Part shown: positions 23,905 to 31,147 of the stretch, piece by piece
How positions within the stretch are numbered: position 1 is the first letter of the stretch
How the letters are laid out: every line of letters starts with the position of its first letter
Source: Clostridia bacterium
Lineage (GTDB): Bacteria; Bacillota; Clostridia; Oscillospirales; Acutalibacteraceae
Direction: 5' to 3'
Assembly (NCBI GenBank): GCA_017518415.1
Contig: JAFWVC010000119.1
Coordinates: forward strand, 1-49,572
DNA: 49,572 nucleotides
Translations under genes and position numbers: made by a program
The notes under the pieces: generated by a model
Seen by the model: only the letters and a program-made list of their open reading frames with translations
The model's database searches: none
What the model was told of the DNA's origin: nothing

Positions 23905-25224
23905 ATGTCGAACAAAATATGGAATCCGGAAAGAGAGTGTATGCGCCGGGCCGATCTGGAAGCGCTGCAGCTGGCCGAACTGAAAGACCTGGTCGATTAC
24001 TGCGACCGCAACGTGCCGTTTTATCATAAGCGGCTGCAGGAGGCGGGCGTAACGGCAGACAAAATCAAGTGTCTGTCGGATATCCAGTATATCCCGTACA
24101 CCACCAAGCAGGACCTGAGGGACAATTATCCCTTCGGTCTGTTCAGCGTGCCGAAGAAGGACCTGGTGCGTATCCACGCATCCAGCGGGACGACCGGCAA
24201 CCCCACGGTGGTCGGCTACACCCGGGAGGACCTGGACAATTGGAGCGAGCAGGTCGCGCGGATCGTCACGGCGGCCGGCGCCACCGATGAAACGGTGGTG
24301 CAGATCTGCTTCGGCTACGGTATGTTCACCGGCGCGCTGGGCCTGCACTACGGGCTGGAACGTATCGGCGCCACGGTGGTGCCCACCTCCTCCGGCAATA
24401 CCGAAAAGCAGTTGAAATTCATGCGCGATTTTGAGACGGACGCCGTGGTGGCCACCCCGTCGTACTGCCTGTACCTGGCGGAGGCCGCCCACGAGCTGGC
24501 CGACAAGTTCCCGATGGAGCAGTACAAGCTTTCCCTCGGCCTGCTGGGCAGCGAGGGCTGCACGCCCGAGATGCGCACCCAGATCGAGGAGCGGTGGGGC
24601 AACGGCTTCTTTGTGACCGACAACTACGGTATGTCGGAACTCAACGGCCCCGGCATGTCGGGCGAGTGCCGCTGCCGCAACGGCATGCACATCTGCGAGG
24701 ACCACTTCCTGTGCGAGATCATCGACGCGGCTTCCGGGCAGGTGCTGGACAAAGGCGCCACCGGCGAACTGGTCGTGACCAACCTGACCAAGCGCGCTAT
24801 TCCGATGCTGCGGTACCGTACCAAAGATATCACCAATATCAATTACGAACCGTGCGCCTGCGGCCGCACGACCGCCCGGATGCACAAGATCATCGGCCGC
24901 AGCGACGATATGCTGAAGATCCGCGGCGTCAACGTCTTCCCCTCGCAGGTGGAAAGCGCGCTGATCGGCATCGACCAGATCAGCCCGCACTATCAGCTGG
25001 TCGTGCGCCGCGAAGGTTTTGCTGACACGCTGGAGGTCCGGGTCGAGATGATCGACGGCAGCCTGCTGGAAAAATACGGCGAATTGGAAGCGCTGCAGCG
25101 CCGCATCCACCACGCGATCAAGACCATCCTCGGTATTGAAATCAAGGTGTCGCTGGTGGAACCGAAGACCATCGAGCGCTTTACCGGCAAGGCCAAGCGG
25201 GTCATCGACCTGCGCAATCAGTAA
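23905..25224 (+). CDS. paaK: Phenylacetate-CoA ligase family protein
   Basis: 439-residue AMP-forming CoA ligase. The nucleotide-binding motif is HASSGTTGNPTVVGYT near residue 91, with NYGMSELNGPGMSGEC near 236 and the AMP-binding C-terminal hinge GRSDDMLKIRGVNVFPSQVE near 330. In anaerobes this family activates aryl-acetates, or in the reverse direction makes ATP from aryl-acetyl-CoA produced by indolepyruvate ferredoxin oxidoreductase. Both iorA and iorB follow directly, 14 bp downstream, supporting that link. The exact aryl substrate is not evident from the sequence. Confidence 0.92.
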   Translation: MSNKIWNPERECMRRADLEALQLAELKDLVDYCDRNVPFYHKRLQEAGVTADKIKCLSDIQYIPYTTKQDLRDNYPFGLFSVPKKDLVRIHASSGTTGNPTVVGYTREDLDNWSEQVARIVTAAGATDETVVQICFGYGMFTGALGLHYGLERIGATVVPTSSGNTEKQLKFMRDFETDAVVATPSYCLYLAEAAHELADKFPMEQYKLSLGLLGSEGCTPEMRTQIEERWGNGFFVTDNYGMSELNGPGMSGECRCRNGMHICEDHFLCEIIDAASGQVLDKGATGELVVTNLTKRAIPMLRYRTKDITNINYEPCACGRTTARMHKIIGRSDDMLKIRGVNVFPSQVESALIGIDQISPHYQLVVRREGFADTLEVRVEMIDGSLLEKYGELEALQRRIHHAIKTILGIEIKVSLVEPKTIERFTGKAKRVIDLRNQ

Positions 25225-25238
25225 AGGAGGGCCACAAT

Positions 25239-26993
25239 ATGAGCAAAACGTTGCTGCTGGGCAACGAAGCGGTCGCCCGCGGCCTGTATGAGGCAGGCGT
25301 CACGGTGGTATCCGCCTATCCCGGTACGCCCAGCACCGAGATCACCGAGAACGCGGTACAGTATAAAAACAACATATATGCCGAATGGGCTCCGAACGAG
25401 AAGGTGGCCTTTGAGGTGGCCTTCGGCGCCGCGACGGGCGGCGCGCGCAGCTTCTGCGCGATGAAGCACGTCGGCCTGAACGTGGCGGCGGACCCGCTGT
25501 ATACGGCCTCCTATATCGGGGTCAACGGCGGGATGGTGTGCGCCGTGGCGGACGATCCGGGCATGCACTCCTCGCAGAACGAGCAGGATTCCCGCCGTCA
25601 CGCGATAGCTGCCAAGGTGCCGATGCTCGAACCGGCGGATTCGGCCGAATGCCTGGCGTTCACCAAGTTGGCGTATACGCTGTCCGAACAGTTTGACACG
25701 CCGGTGCTGCTGCGGCTGTGCACCCGCATCGCGCACTCCCGTTCGCTGGTGGAAACGGCGCCGCGGCAGGAGGTCGCGCTCAAACCGTACACGAAAAACG
25801 TCATGAAAAACGTCATGATGCCGGCCATGGCCCGGCCCCGCCACGAGGTGGTGGAAAAACGCACCGACGCGCTGACGGCTTGGGCCGAGACCGCCCCCCT
25901 CAATCGGGAAGAGATGCACAGCGACGAGGTCGGCATCATCTGCGCCGGCAGCGCCTATCTGTATGCCAGAGAGGCAATGGGGGACGGGGCCAGCTACTTC
26001 AAACTCGGCATGGTCAATCCGCTGCCGGTCGAAAGCCTGAAACGCTTTGCCGCCAAGGTCAAGCGGCTGATCGTCGTCGAGGAACTGGACGATATCATCG
26101 AGACCCATTGCCGCAAGATCGGTCTGCAGGTGGAGGGCAAATCCCTCTTCCCCCGCACGGGCGAGTTTTCGCAGGCTACCATCCGGGCGGCGCTGGGGCT
26201 GCCGCAGCCGGCTTTCCGAACCTTCGGTCAGGAGGTGCCGTCCCGTCCGCCGGTACTGTGCGCGGGCTGCCCGCACCGCGGCCTGTATTATGCGATTAAA
26301 AAGTTCCACCCCTACGTCAGCGGGGATATCGGCTGTTATACTCTCGGTGCGGCCGCGCCCCTTTCCGGCATGGATACCTGCGTGTGCATGGGTGCCTCGG
26401 TCAGCGGGCTGCACGGCTTTAACGTGGCCCGCGGCCCGGAGCAGGCCAAAACGTCGCTGGCGGTGATTGGTGACTCCACCTTTATCCATTCCGGCATCAC
26501 CGGACTGATCGACATTGTCTATAATAAAGGGCTCTCCACCGTCATCGTGCTGGACAATTCCATCACCGGAATGACGGGGCACCAGAATAATCCCGCCAAC
26601 GGCCTGCGTATCGACGGCGAGCCTACCACCGCGGTGGATCTGGAGGCGCTGGCCCGGGCCATCGGCATCCGCCGGGTACAGGTGGTGGATCCGTTCAACA
26701 TCGATGAGGTGCGGCGGGTCGTGCAGGAAGAGATGGCGGCGCCGGAACCGTCGCTGATTATTTCCCGGCGGCCTTGCGCGCTGCTGAAAACCGTCAAGCA
26801 CAACCCGCCGCTGCGGGTAGATCCGGCGGTGTGTATCGGCTGCAAGGCCTGCCTGCAAACCGGCTGTCCCGCGATATCGGTCCATCCGGACGCGGACGGG
26901 AAACAGCGCGCCCGGATCGACGCTACCCAGTGCGTCGGCTGCGGCGTCTGCTCGTATGCCTGCCGGCCGGGCGCGATAAAGGAGGGGAACTGA
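25239..26993 (+). CDS. iorA: Indolepyruvate:ferredoxin oxidoreductase alpha subunit
   Basis: 584-residue thiamine-diphosphate enzyme subunit that oxidatively decarboxylates aryl-2-oxoacids to aryl-acyl-CoA with reduction of ferredoxin. The N-terminal pyrimidine-binding domain starts LLGNEAVARGLYEAGVTVVS and the ThDP-binding domain contains CAGCPHRGLYYAIKK near 344 and GDSTFIHSGITGL near 410. Two [4Fe-4S] clusters are bound by CIGCKACLQTGCP and CVGCGVCSYACRP in the last 60 residues. AAAGGAGG precedes the ATG. It is followed after one base by iorB. Length fits the family. Confidence 0.96.
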   Translation: MSKTLLLGNEAVARGLYEAGVTVVSAYPGTPSTEITENAVQYKNNIYAEWAPNEKVAFEVAFGAATGGARSFCAMKHVGLNVAADPLYTASYIGVNGGMVCAVADDPGMHSSQNEQDSRRHAIAAKVPMLEPADSAECLAFTKLAYTLSEQFDTPVLLRLCTRIAHSRSLVETAPRQEVALKPYTKNVMKNVMMPAMARPRHEVVEKRTDALTAWAETAPLNREEMHSDEVGIICAGSAYLYAREAMGDGASYFKLGMVNPLPVESLKRFAAKVKRLIVVEELDDIIETHCRKIGLQVEGKSLFPRTGEFSQATIRAALGLPQPAFRTFGQEVPSRPPVLCAGCPHRGLYYAIKKFHPYVSGDIGCYTLGAAAPLSGMDTCVCMGASVSGLHGFNVARGPEQAKTSLAVIGDSTFIHSGITGLIDIVYNKGLSTVIVLDNSITGMTGHQNNPANGLRIDGEPTTAVDLEALARAIGIRRVQVVDPFNIDEVRRVVQEEMAAPEPSLIISRRPCALLKTVKHNPPLRVDPAVCIGCKACLQTGCPAISVHPDADGKQRARIDATQCVGCGVCSYACRPGAIKEGN

Positions 26994-26994
26994 G

Positions 26995-27564
26995 ATGGTA
27001 AAGAACATCTTGATCGTCGGCGTAGGCGGCCAGGGGACGCTGCTGGCCTCCAAGATTATGGGCCGCGTGTTTACCGAACAGGGCTATGACGTCAAGGTCA
27101 GCGAGGTGCACGGCATGTCGCAGCGCGGCGGCTCGGTGGTCACCTACGTGCGCTACGGCGACGCCGTATATTCTCCGTTGATTGAAAAAGGAGAGGCGGA
27201 TCTGCTGCTCTCGTTTGAGGAATTGGAGGCCGCCCGCTGGCTGCCCTACTTGAAAGAAGGCGGGGAACTGATCACCAACACCCAGCAAATGGACCCGATG
27301 TCGGTCATCATGGGCAACGCGGTGTATCCGCAGGACGTGACGGCCAAACTGAAGGCCGCCGGCGTATCGGTGCTGGCGCTGGATGCGCTGGCGCTGGCCC
27401 GTCAGGCCGGTTCCGTGCGGGCGGTCAACACGGTGCTGTTGGGCACGGCCGCGCGCCGGCTGCTGCCGGACAAACAGATCTGGCTGGAAACCATCCGTGC
27501 CTGCGTGCCGGCCAAGACCATAGACGTAAATGAGAAAGCCTTTACACTCGGCTTTGAAGCCTGA
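26995..27564 (+). CDS. iorB: Indolepyruvate:ferredoxin oxidoreductase beta subunit
   Basis: 189-residue gamma-type domain protein of the 2-oxoacid:ferredoxin oxidoreductase family. It starts KNILIVGVGGQGTLLASKIMG and contains EVHGMSQRGGSVVTYVRYG, the hallmark of this subunit. It completes the IorAB enzyme with the preceding gene. GGAGGGGAAC is the ribosome site. The operon order symporter-paaK-iorA-iorB-ACT is consistent with uptake and fermentation of aromatic amino-acid derivatives, or with aryl-acid activation. Confidence 0.95.
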   Translation: MVKNILIVGVGGQGTLLASKIMGRVFTEQGYDVKVSEVHGMSQRGGSVVTYVRYGDAVYSPLIEKGEADLLLSFEELEAARWLPYLKEGGELITNTQQMDPMSVIMGNAVYPQDVTAKLKAAGVSVLALDALALARQAGSVRAVNTVLLGTAARRLLPDKQIWLETIRACVPAKTIDVNEKAFTLGFEA

Positions 27565-27581
27565 TGACGGGAGGAACGGAT

Positions 27582-28016
27582 ATGTTTATCAAACAGATTT
27601 CCATCTTTATCGAAAACAAAGCGGGCCGTCTGGCGGAGATTACGGCAATGCTCGCGGCGGAAGGCATTGATATCCGGGCGCTTTCCATTTCGGACACGAC
27701 GGATTTCGGCATTCTGCGCCTGATCGTCAACGACCCGCCAAAGGCGGAAAAACTCCTGCGCGACAAGGGGTTGACCTTTTCAATTACAAACGTTATTGCC
27801 GTCGGCCTGCCGGACCGTCCGGGCGGGTTGGCCGAGGTTATGCAGGCGTTGGCGGGCTCCGGAATCAGTGTGGAGTACATGTACGCCTTCCTGACCCCGC
27901 AACAGCGGCGGCGCGCCTGCATCATCATGCGGGTGGAGGATACCGAAAAGACGCTGCAGGTGTTGCAGCAGGCCCGGGTGGAAACGCTCCGAGAGGAAGA
28001 GGTCTATTCGCTGTAA
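27582..28016 (+). CDS. ACT domain protein
   Basis: 144-residue protein made of two tandem ACT domains. The first begins IKQISIFIENKAGRLAEITAML and the second begins VGLPDRPGGLAEVMQALAGSG near residue 70. ACT domains bind amino acids and regulate enzymes of amino-acid metabolism. The same arrangement is often found downstream of paaK/ior genes in anaerobes. GGGAGGAA lies five bases before the ATG at 27582, which is preferred to the upstream in-frame codon at 27564. It ends the operon before a strong terminator. The ligand is presumably an aromatic amino acid or acid, an inference from context. Confidence 0.9.
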   Translation: MFIKQISIFIENKAGRLAEITAMLAAEGIDIRALSISDTTDFGILRLIVNDPPKAEKLLRDKGLTFSITNVIAVGLPDRPGGLAEVMQALAGSGISVEYMYAFLTPQQRRRACIIMRVEDTEKTLQVLQQARVETLREEEVYSL

Positions 28017-28026
28017 TAAGAAACGG

Positions 28027-28058
28027 AAAAAGCACCGGCTGCGGCCGGTGCTTTTTTT
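28027..28058 (+). terminator. Intrinsic terminator after the paaK/ior operon
   Basis: GCACCGGC (28032-28039) pairs with GCCGGTGC (28044-28051), followed by seven T residues. Confidence 0.93.
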
Positions 28059-28156
28059 GTGCACCACACGCTGTCCCTGCGCATACCTTGTTAGCAACAG
28101 GGCGCCGCATGAACAAAGAACAGTCATCGGGCGGTGCGGAAAGAGAGGGCGCGTGC

Positions 28157-28306
28157 ATGAAAGGTAAAAAATCCCTGTTCGGCAGTTGTCTGGTTTGTTT
28201 CGGAGGCGGGCTTTTATTGGCGCTGCTCTGTCCGGTACGGCTGATTCTGATTCTGTTGGCTGCGATCCTGTTCATGACCGGAATGGCTTTGCTGCGAAAT
28301 TGTTAG
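28157..28306 (+). CDS. Small membrane protein upstream of spoVM
   Basis: 49-residue protein with one or two hydrophobic helices (SCLVCFGGGLLLALLCP and LILILLAAILFMTGMALL). The start at 28157 is supported by GAGAGGG seven bases before it; an upstream ATG at 28088 has no ribosome site. I do not recognise a named family. It lies 21 bp before spoVM, so a role in sporulation is possible but only by context. Confidence 0.65.
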   Translation: MKGKKSLFGSCLVCFGGGLLLALLCPVRLILILLAAILFMTGMALLRNC

Positions 28307-28327
28307 AAAGGGCCGGTGTCACGTCGT

Positions 28328-28417
28328 ATGAAAATCGTGGTGGTACGCAGTCCGCGCTGGCTGGGAGGCCTGCTGCGCCGTTTGTTCGGCATCCGGAAAG
28401 AAAATACGCAGGATTGA
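28328..28417 (+). CDS. spoVM: Stage V sporulation protein SpoVM
   Basis: 29-residue peptide MKIVVVRSPRWLGGLLRR followed by LFGIRKENTQD. The pattern MK-x4-K/R-x-P-K/R-F/W-LGG-x2-R-x3-G-RK matches B. subtilis SpoVM and especially clostridial versions beginning MKIVVVKSPKFL. SpoVM is an amphipathic helix that recognises the positive curvature of the forespore membrane and anchors SpoIVA for coat assembly. It has no strong ribosome site (GAAAGGG is about 15 bases upstream). The adjoining genes are a small membrane protein and a class B PBP. Its presence is strong evidence that the host lineage makes endospores. Confidence 0.88.
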   Translation: MKIVVVRSPRWLGGLLRRLFGIRKENTQD

Positions 28418-28528
28418 TTGAAAGCCCCCCTGCAGGGGCATACTGCTCCCGTGCGGCGCGCCCGAACAGGTCCGCGCTCCGCGGCCGGCGGAATCGTCCG
28501 CTGCGGCGTGCCGCCGGGAGGAGTTTGC

Positions 28529-30118
28529 ATGACCAGACGGATCGTGTGCTTATTTGCCGGTTTGCTGCTTTGTTTTGTCTGCTCTATCGGCAAACTGTAC
28601 GAGGTTTCCGGGCAATGGTACGCCGGGGCGGCGCAGCAGCAGTCCCGCCGGACGGCGGTGGTATACCGCAGCCGCGGTACGATGTACGACCGCGCCCTGC
28701 GTCCGCTGACCAATACCGGCAACGCGTGGCGGCTGTGTGCGCTGCCGTTTTCGCCGGCTGTGACCCGTCTGCAGGAGCAGGGCGATGATTGGCTGCAGGC
28801 TGCGCAGCCGGACTGGCAGCAGGGCCGTCCGGCTTTGTTTACGGCGGACAAGCCCCTGACATCGGCCGTCGGGCTGTGGCAGTTCCGGGTGCCGGTGTAC
28901 GGCGCGTATCCGGTGGCGGCGCCGCATCTGCTGGGCTATCTGCTGCCGGACGGCACCGCGGCGACCGGGCTGGAAAAAGCGCTGGACGACGTGCTGTCTT
29001 CCTACGGCGGCACGATAGAGATCACCTACGCTACCGACGGCGCCGGCCAGATCCTGCAGAGGGAAATGCCGCAGGTGCACAGTACGCTGTCCCGTTCGGC
29101 GGGCGGCGTGGTGCTGACGCTGGACCTGCCGCTGCAGCTGGCGGCGGAGGAGATCTGCGGCCGGCTGCTGCCCAAAGGGGCAGCTGTCATCGCCGACCCG
29201 GCCACCGGGCAGATCCTCGCGGCGGTCAGCTGCCCTTCCTACCGGGCGGACCGGGTGGCGGAATCCCTGGACGACGGGGATGCGCCGCTGTTCAACCGGG
29301 TGATGAACCTTTATAACGTCGGTTCGGTATTCAAGATCGTTTCCGCCGCGGCCGCGTTGGAGGCCGGCGTGTCGCCGCAGCAGAGCTTTGCGTGTACCGG
29401 CAGCGTGCCGGTGGGGTCACGGACGATCCGCTGCCATTACCGGCTCGGCCACGGGATACAGACGATGCGGGAGGGGTTCCTGCACTCCTGCAACCCGTAT
29501 TTTGTGCAGCTGATGCAGTTTGTCGGGCCGGGTCCCTTCGCATACATGGCGTCCGCCCTCGGCTTTGACAAGGTGTTGACGCCGGCGCCGGGGTACCGGA
29601 CGGCCCGCGCGGTGTTGCCGACTGAGGCGCAGTGGCAGATCCCCGGCGTGCTGGCGGATCTTTCCTTCGGGCAGGGGTGCCTGCTGGCGACGCCGCTGCA
29701 TATCGCGCAGCTGATCGGCTGCGTGGTCAACGACGGGATGCTCGTGCGTCCGACCGTCGTGCTCGGTACCGTGGATGAGACCGGCGTTCTCACCGAACAG
29801 GCGCCGGCGGCGCCGCAGCCGGTTTTTTCCGCCGAAACGGCGGCGCAGCTGCGGCAGATGATGATTGCCGTCGTCGAGGACGGGACCGGCCGGGCCGGGC
29901 GCCCCTCGGTCGGCGGCGCGGGCGCCAAAACCGGTACGGCGGAAACGGGGTGGACGGCGGCCGACGGCAAAACCATGGTGCAAAGCTGGTACGCCGGCTT
30001 TTATCCGGCGCAGAATCCGCGGTATACGGTGGTCGTCGTTTCGGAGGACAGCGGCACGACCGGCCGGTCGGCCGCACCGGTGTTTCAGGCGCTGTGCGAT
30101 GCGCTGGCCGCCCGCTGA
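28529..30118 (+). CDS. Class B penicillin-binding protein (SpoVD/FtsI-like transpeptidase)
   Basis: 529-residue membrane-anchored DD-transpeptidase for peptidoglycan crosslinking. It has an N-terminal signal anchor (RRIVCLFAGLLLCFVCSIG), a PBP dimerisation domain around 45-180, and a transpeptidase domain from about 205. Catalytic motifs are S266-VFK, S320-C-N322 and K467-TG. No PASTA domains follow, unlike many SpoVD proteins, and the N-terminal domain is short. GGGAGGAG supports the ATG at 28529; an in-frame upstream extension lacks a ribosome site. The position after spoVM suggests a sporulation role, but vegetative or division use cannot be excluded. Confidence 0.88.
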   Translation: MTRRIVCLFAGLLLCFVCSIGKLYEVSGQWYAGAAQQQSRRTAVVYRSRGTMYDRALRPLTNTGNAWRLCALPFSPAVTRLQEQGDDWLQAAQPDWQQGRPALFTADKPLTSAVGLWQFRVPVYGAYPVAAPHLLGYLLPDGTAATGLEKALDDVLSSYGGTIEITYATDGAGQILQREMPQVHSTLSRSAGGVVLTLDLPLQLAAEEICGRLLPKGAAVIADPATGQILAAVSCPSYRADRVAESLDDGDAPLFNRVMNLYNVGSVFKIVSAAAALEAGVSPQQSFACTGSVPVGSRTIRCHYRLGHGIQTMREGFLHSCNPYFVQLMQFVGPGPFAYMASALGFDKVLTPAPGYRTARAVLPTEAQWQIPGVLADLSFGQGCLLATPLHIAQLIGCVVNDGMLVRPTVVLGTVDETGVLTEQAPAAPQPVFSAETAAQLRQMMIAVVEDGTGRAGRPSVGGAGAKTGTAETGWTAADGKTMVQSWYAGFYPAQNPRYTVVVVSEDSGTTGRSAAPVFQALCDALAAR

Positions 30119-30124
30119 TAACGC

Positions 30125-30153
30125 TTGCTTTCGGTGGAACGCTGTGGTATGAT
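30125..30153 (+). promoter_or_regulatory. Promoter of the Nudix hydrolase gene
   Basis: TTGCTT (30125-30130), a 17-bp spacer and TATGAT (30148-30153) with an extended TGG element. Confidence 0.7.
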
Positions 30154-30185
30154 AAGTCCGAGAAACCGCAAAGGGGGGCTGTACC

Positions 30186-30584
30186 GTGACGCGAGTGGTA
30201 GCCGCGTTGATCCGCCGGGGGAACCGGTTCTTGATCTGCCAGCGCCCGCCGCACAAGGTCAGAGGCCTGCTGTGGGAGTTTGTCGGCGGAAAGGTCGAGC
30301 CGGGGGAGACCGACGGGCAGGCGCTGGTGCGCGAATGTCGGGAGGAGTTGGGTGTGACGGTGCAGGTGGGCGCGCCCTATGCGCAGCTGGTGCACACCTA
30401 CCCGGATCTGACGGTGCAGCTGACGCTGTACCGTGCCGTCCTGCCGGAGACGGAGCAGCCGCAGCTTCTGGAACACAGCGCGCTGCGCTGGATCACCCCG
30501 GACGAGATCGACCGTTATGCTTTTTGCCCGGCCGACGAGGCTATCCTGGCCCGGCTGAAAAAAGAGAGCGCCGGACGCGCGTAA
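30186..30584 (+). CDS. Nudix hydrolase, MutT-type (8-oxo-dGTP diphosphatase-like)
   Basis: 132-residue protein with the Nudix box at residues 38-60: GGKVEPGETDGQALVRECREELG, read here as two parts, matching GX5EX7REUXEEXGU. The N-terminus VVAALIRRGNRFLICQRPP and the short C-terminal half fit MutT, which removes oxidised dGTP from the nucleotide pool. GTG at 30186 is used, with AAAGGGGGG upstream. It stands alone between a promoter and a terminator. Confidence 0.88.
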   Translation: MTRVVAALIRRGNRFLICQRPPHKVRGLLWEFVGGKVEPGETDGQALVRECREELGVTVQVGAPYAQLVHTYPDLTVQLTLYRAVLPETEQPQLLEHSALRWITPDEIDRYAFCPADEAILARLKKESAGRA

Positions 30585-30655
30585 CCGCCCCGGCTCTTTT
30601 GCTTGATACGGAAAAGAAAGCACCGCGGCGCCGCCGCGGCAGATGGGTATGACAT

Positions 30656-30694
30656 AAAAACCTCTTTTGCCCCGGTGGGCAAAAGAGGTTTTTT
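30656..30694. terminator. Bidirectional terminator for the Nudix gene and tRNA operon
   Basis: AAAAACCTCTTTTGCCC (30656-30672) pairs with GGGCAAAAGAGGTTTTT (30677-30693) around a CGGT loop. It ends both the plus-strand Nudix unit and the minus-strand tRNA operon. Confidence 0.93.
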
Positions 30695-30696
30695 GA

Positions 30697-30773
30697 TGGT
30701 GGGCGCAAACGGACTCGAACCGCTGACCTCTTGCGTGTGAAGCAAGCGCTCTAACCAGCTGAGCTATGCGCCC
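30697..30773 (-). tRNA. tRNA-Val (CAC)
   Basis: Cloverleaf on the minus strand: acceptor GGGCGCA, D-arm AGCTCAGCTGGTTAGAGC, anticodon stem CTTGC/GCAAG with loop TTCACAC (anticodon CAC), T-arm with GGTTCGAGTCC, and an encoded CCA end. Confidence 0.95.
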
Positions 30774-30848
30774 TGGTGACCCGGACGAGAATCGAACTCG
30801 TGTTACCGCCGTGAAAGGGCGGTGTCTTAGCCGCTTGACCACCGGGCC
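30774..30848 (-). tRNA. tRNA-Glu (TTC)
   Basis: Minus strand: acceptor GGCCCGG/CCGGGTC, anticodon stem CCGCC/GGCGG with loop CTTTCAC (anticodon TTC), T-arm GAGTTCGATTCTC, encoded CCA directly abutting tRNA-Val. Confidence 0.95.
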
Positions 30849-30890
30849 GTACTGCGCCTCCGTCAGGAGGCACGTCCCTCGTAAGAGGGA

Positions 30891-30967
30891 TGGTAGCGGC
30901 AGTCGGATTTGAACCAACGACACTGCGGGTATGAACCGCATGCTCTAGCCAACTGAGCTATGCCGCC
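30891..30967 (-). tRNA. tRNA-Met (CAT, elongator type)
   Basis: Minus strand: acceptor GGCGGCA/TGCCGCT with a G1-U72 pair, anticodon stem TGCGG/CCGCA with loop TTCATAC (anticodon CAT), encoded CCA. Pairing at position 1 argues against an initiator; a lysidine-modified tRNA-Ile is a less likely alternative. Confidence 0.92.
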
Positions 30968-31001
30968 GTGTAAAAGAGTGGGCAAGCGTGGAACATCGTC
31001 C

Positions 31002-31031
31002 ATTATATAGCATAGGCGGTAGGTTTGTCAA
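31002..31031 (-). promoter_or_regulatory. Promoter of the tRNA Met-Glu-Val operon
   Basis: TTGACA (31026-31031), an 18-bp spacer and TATAAT (31002-31007) on the minus strand, about 35 bp before tRNA-Met. Confidence 0.88.
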
Positions 31032-31079
31032 GTACTTTTTTTCAGAAAACGGCGGGGAAAAAACCTTTCCCGCGTCGGC

Positions 31080-31108
31080 TTGACAACTTCCGCTTTTTTG
31101 ATTAGGAT
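31080..31108 (+). promoter_or_regulatory. Promoter of the GT39-like gene
   Basis: TTGACA (31080-31085), a 17-bp spacer and TAGGAT (31103-31108). Confidence 0.75.
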
Positions 31109-31147
31109 AGAAGCAGAAAAACGGCAGCGGAAGGGGAAGAGGCAGGT

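Noticed and set aside
28082..28089. CATACCTT as a SigE-type -10 box for the small protein and spoVM
   Set aside because: No matching -35 element is seen at the required distance, so it is not listed as a promoter.
28418..28528. N-terminal extension of the penicillin-binding protein from TTG 28418
   Set aside because: There is no ribosome site, and the extension would precede the signal anchor with an Arg-rich segment. ATG 28529 has GGGAGGAG and begins the membrane anchor.
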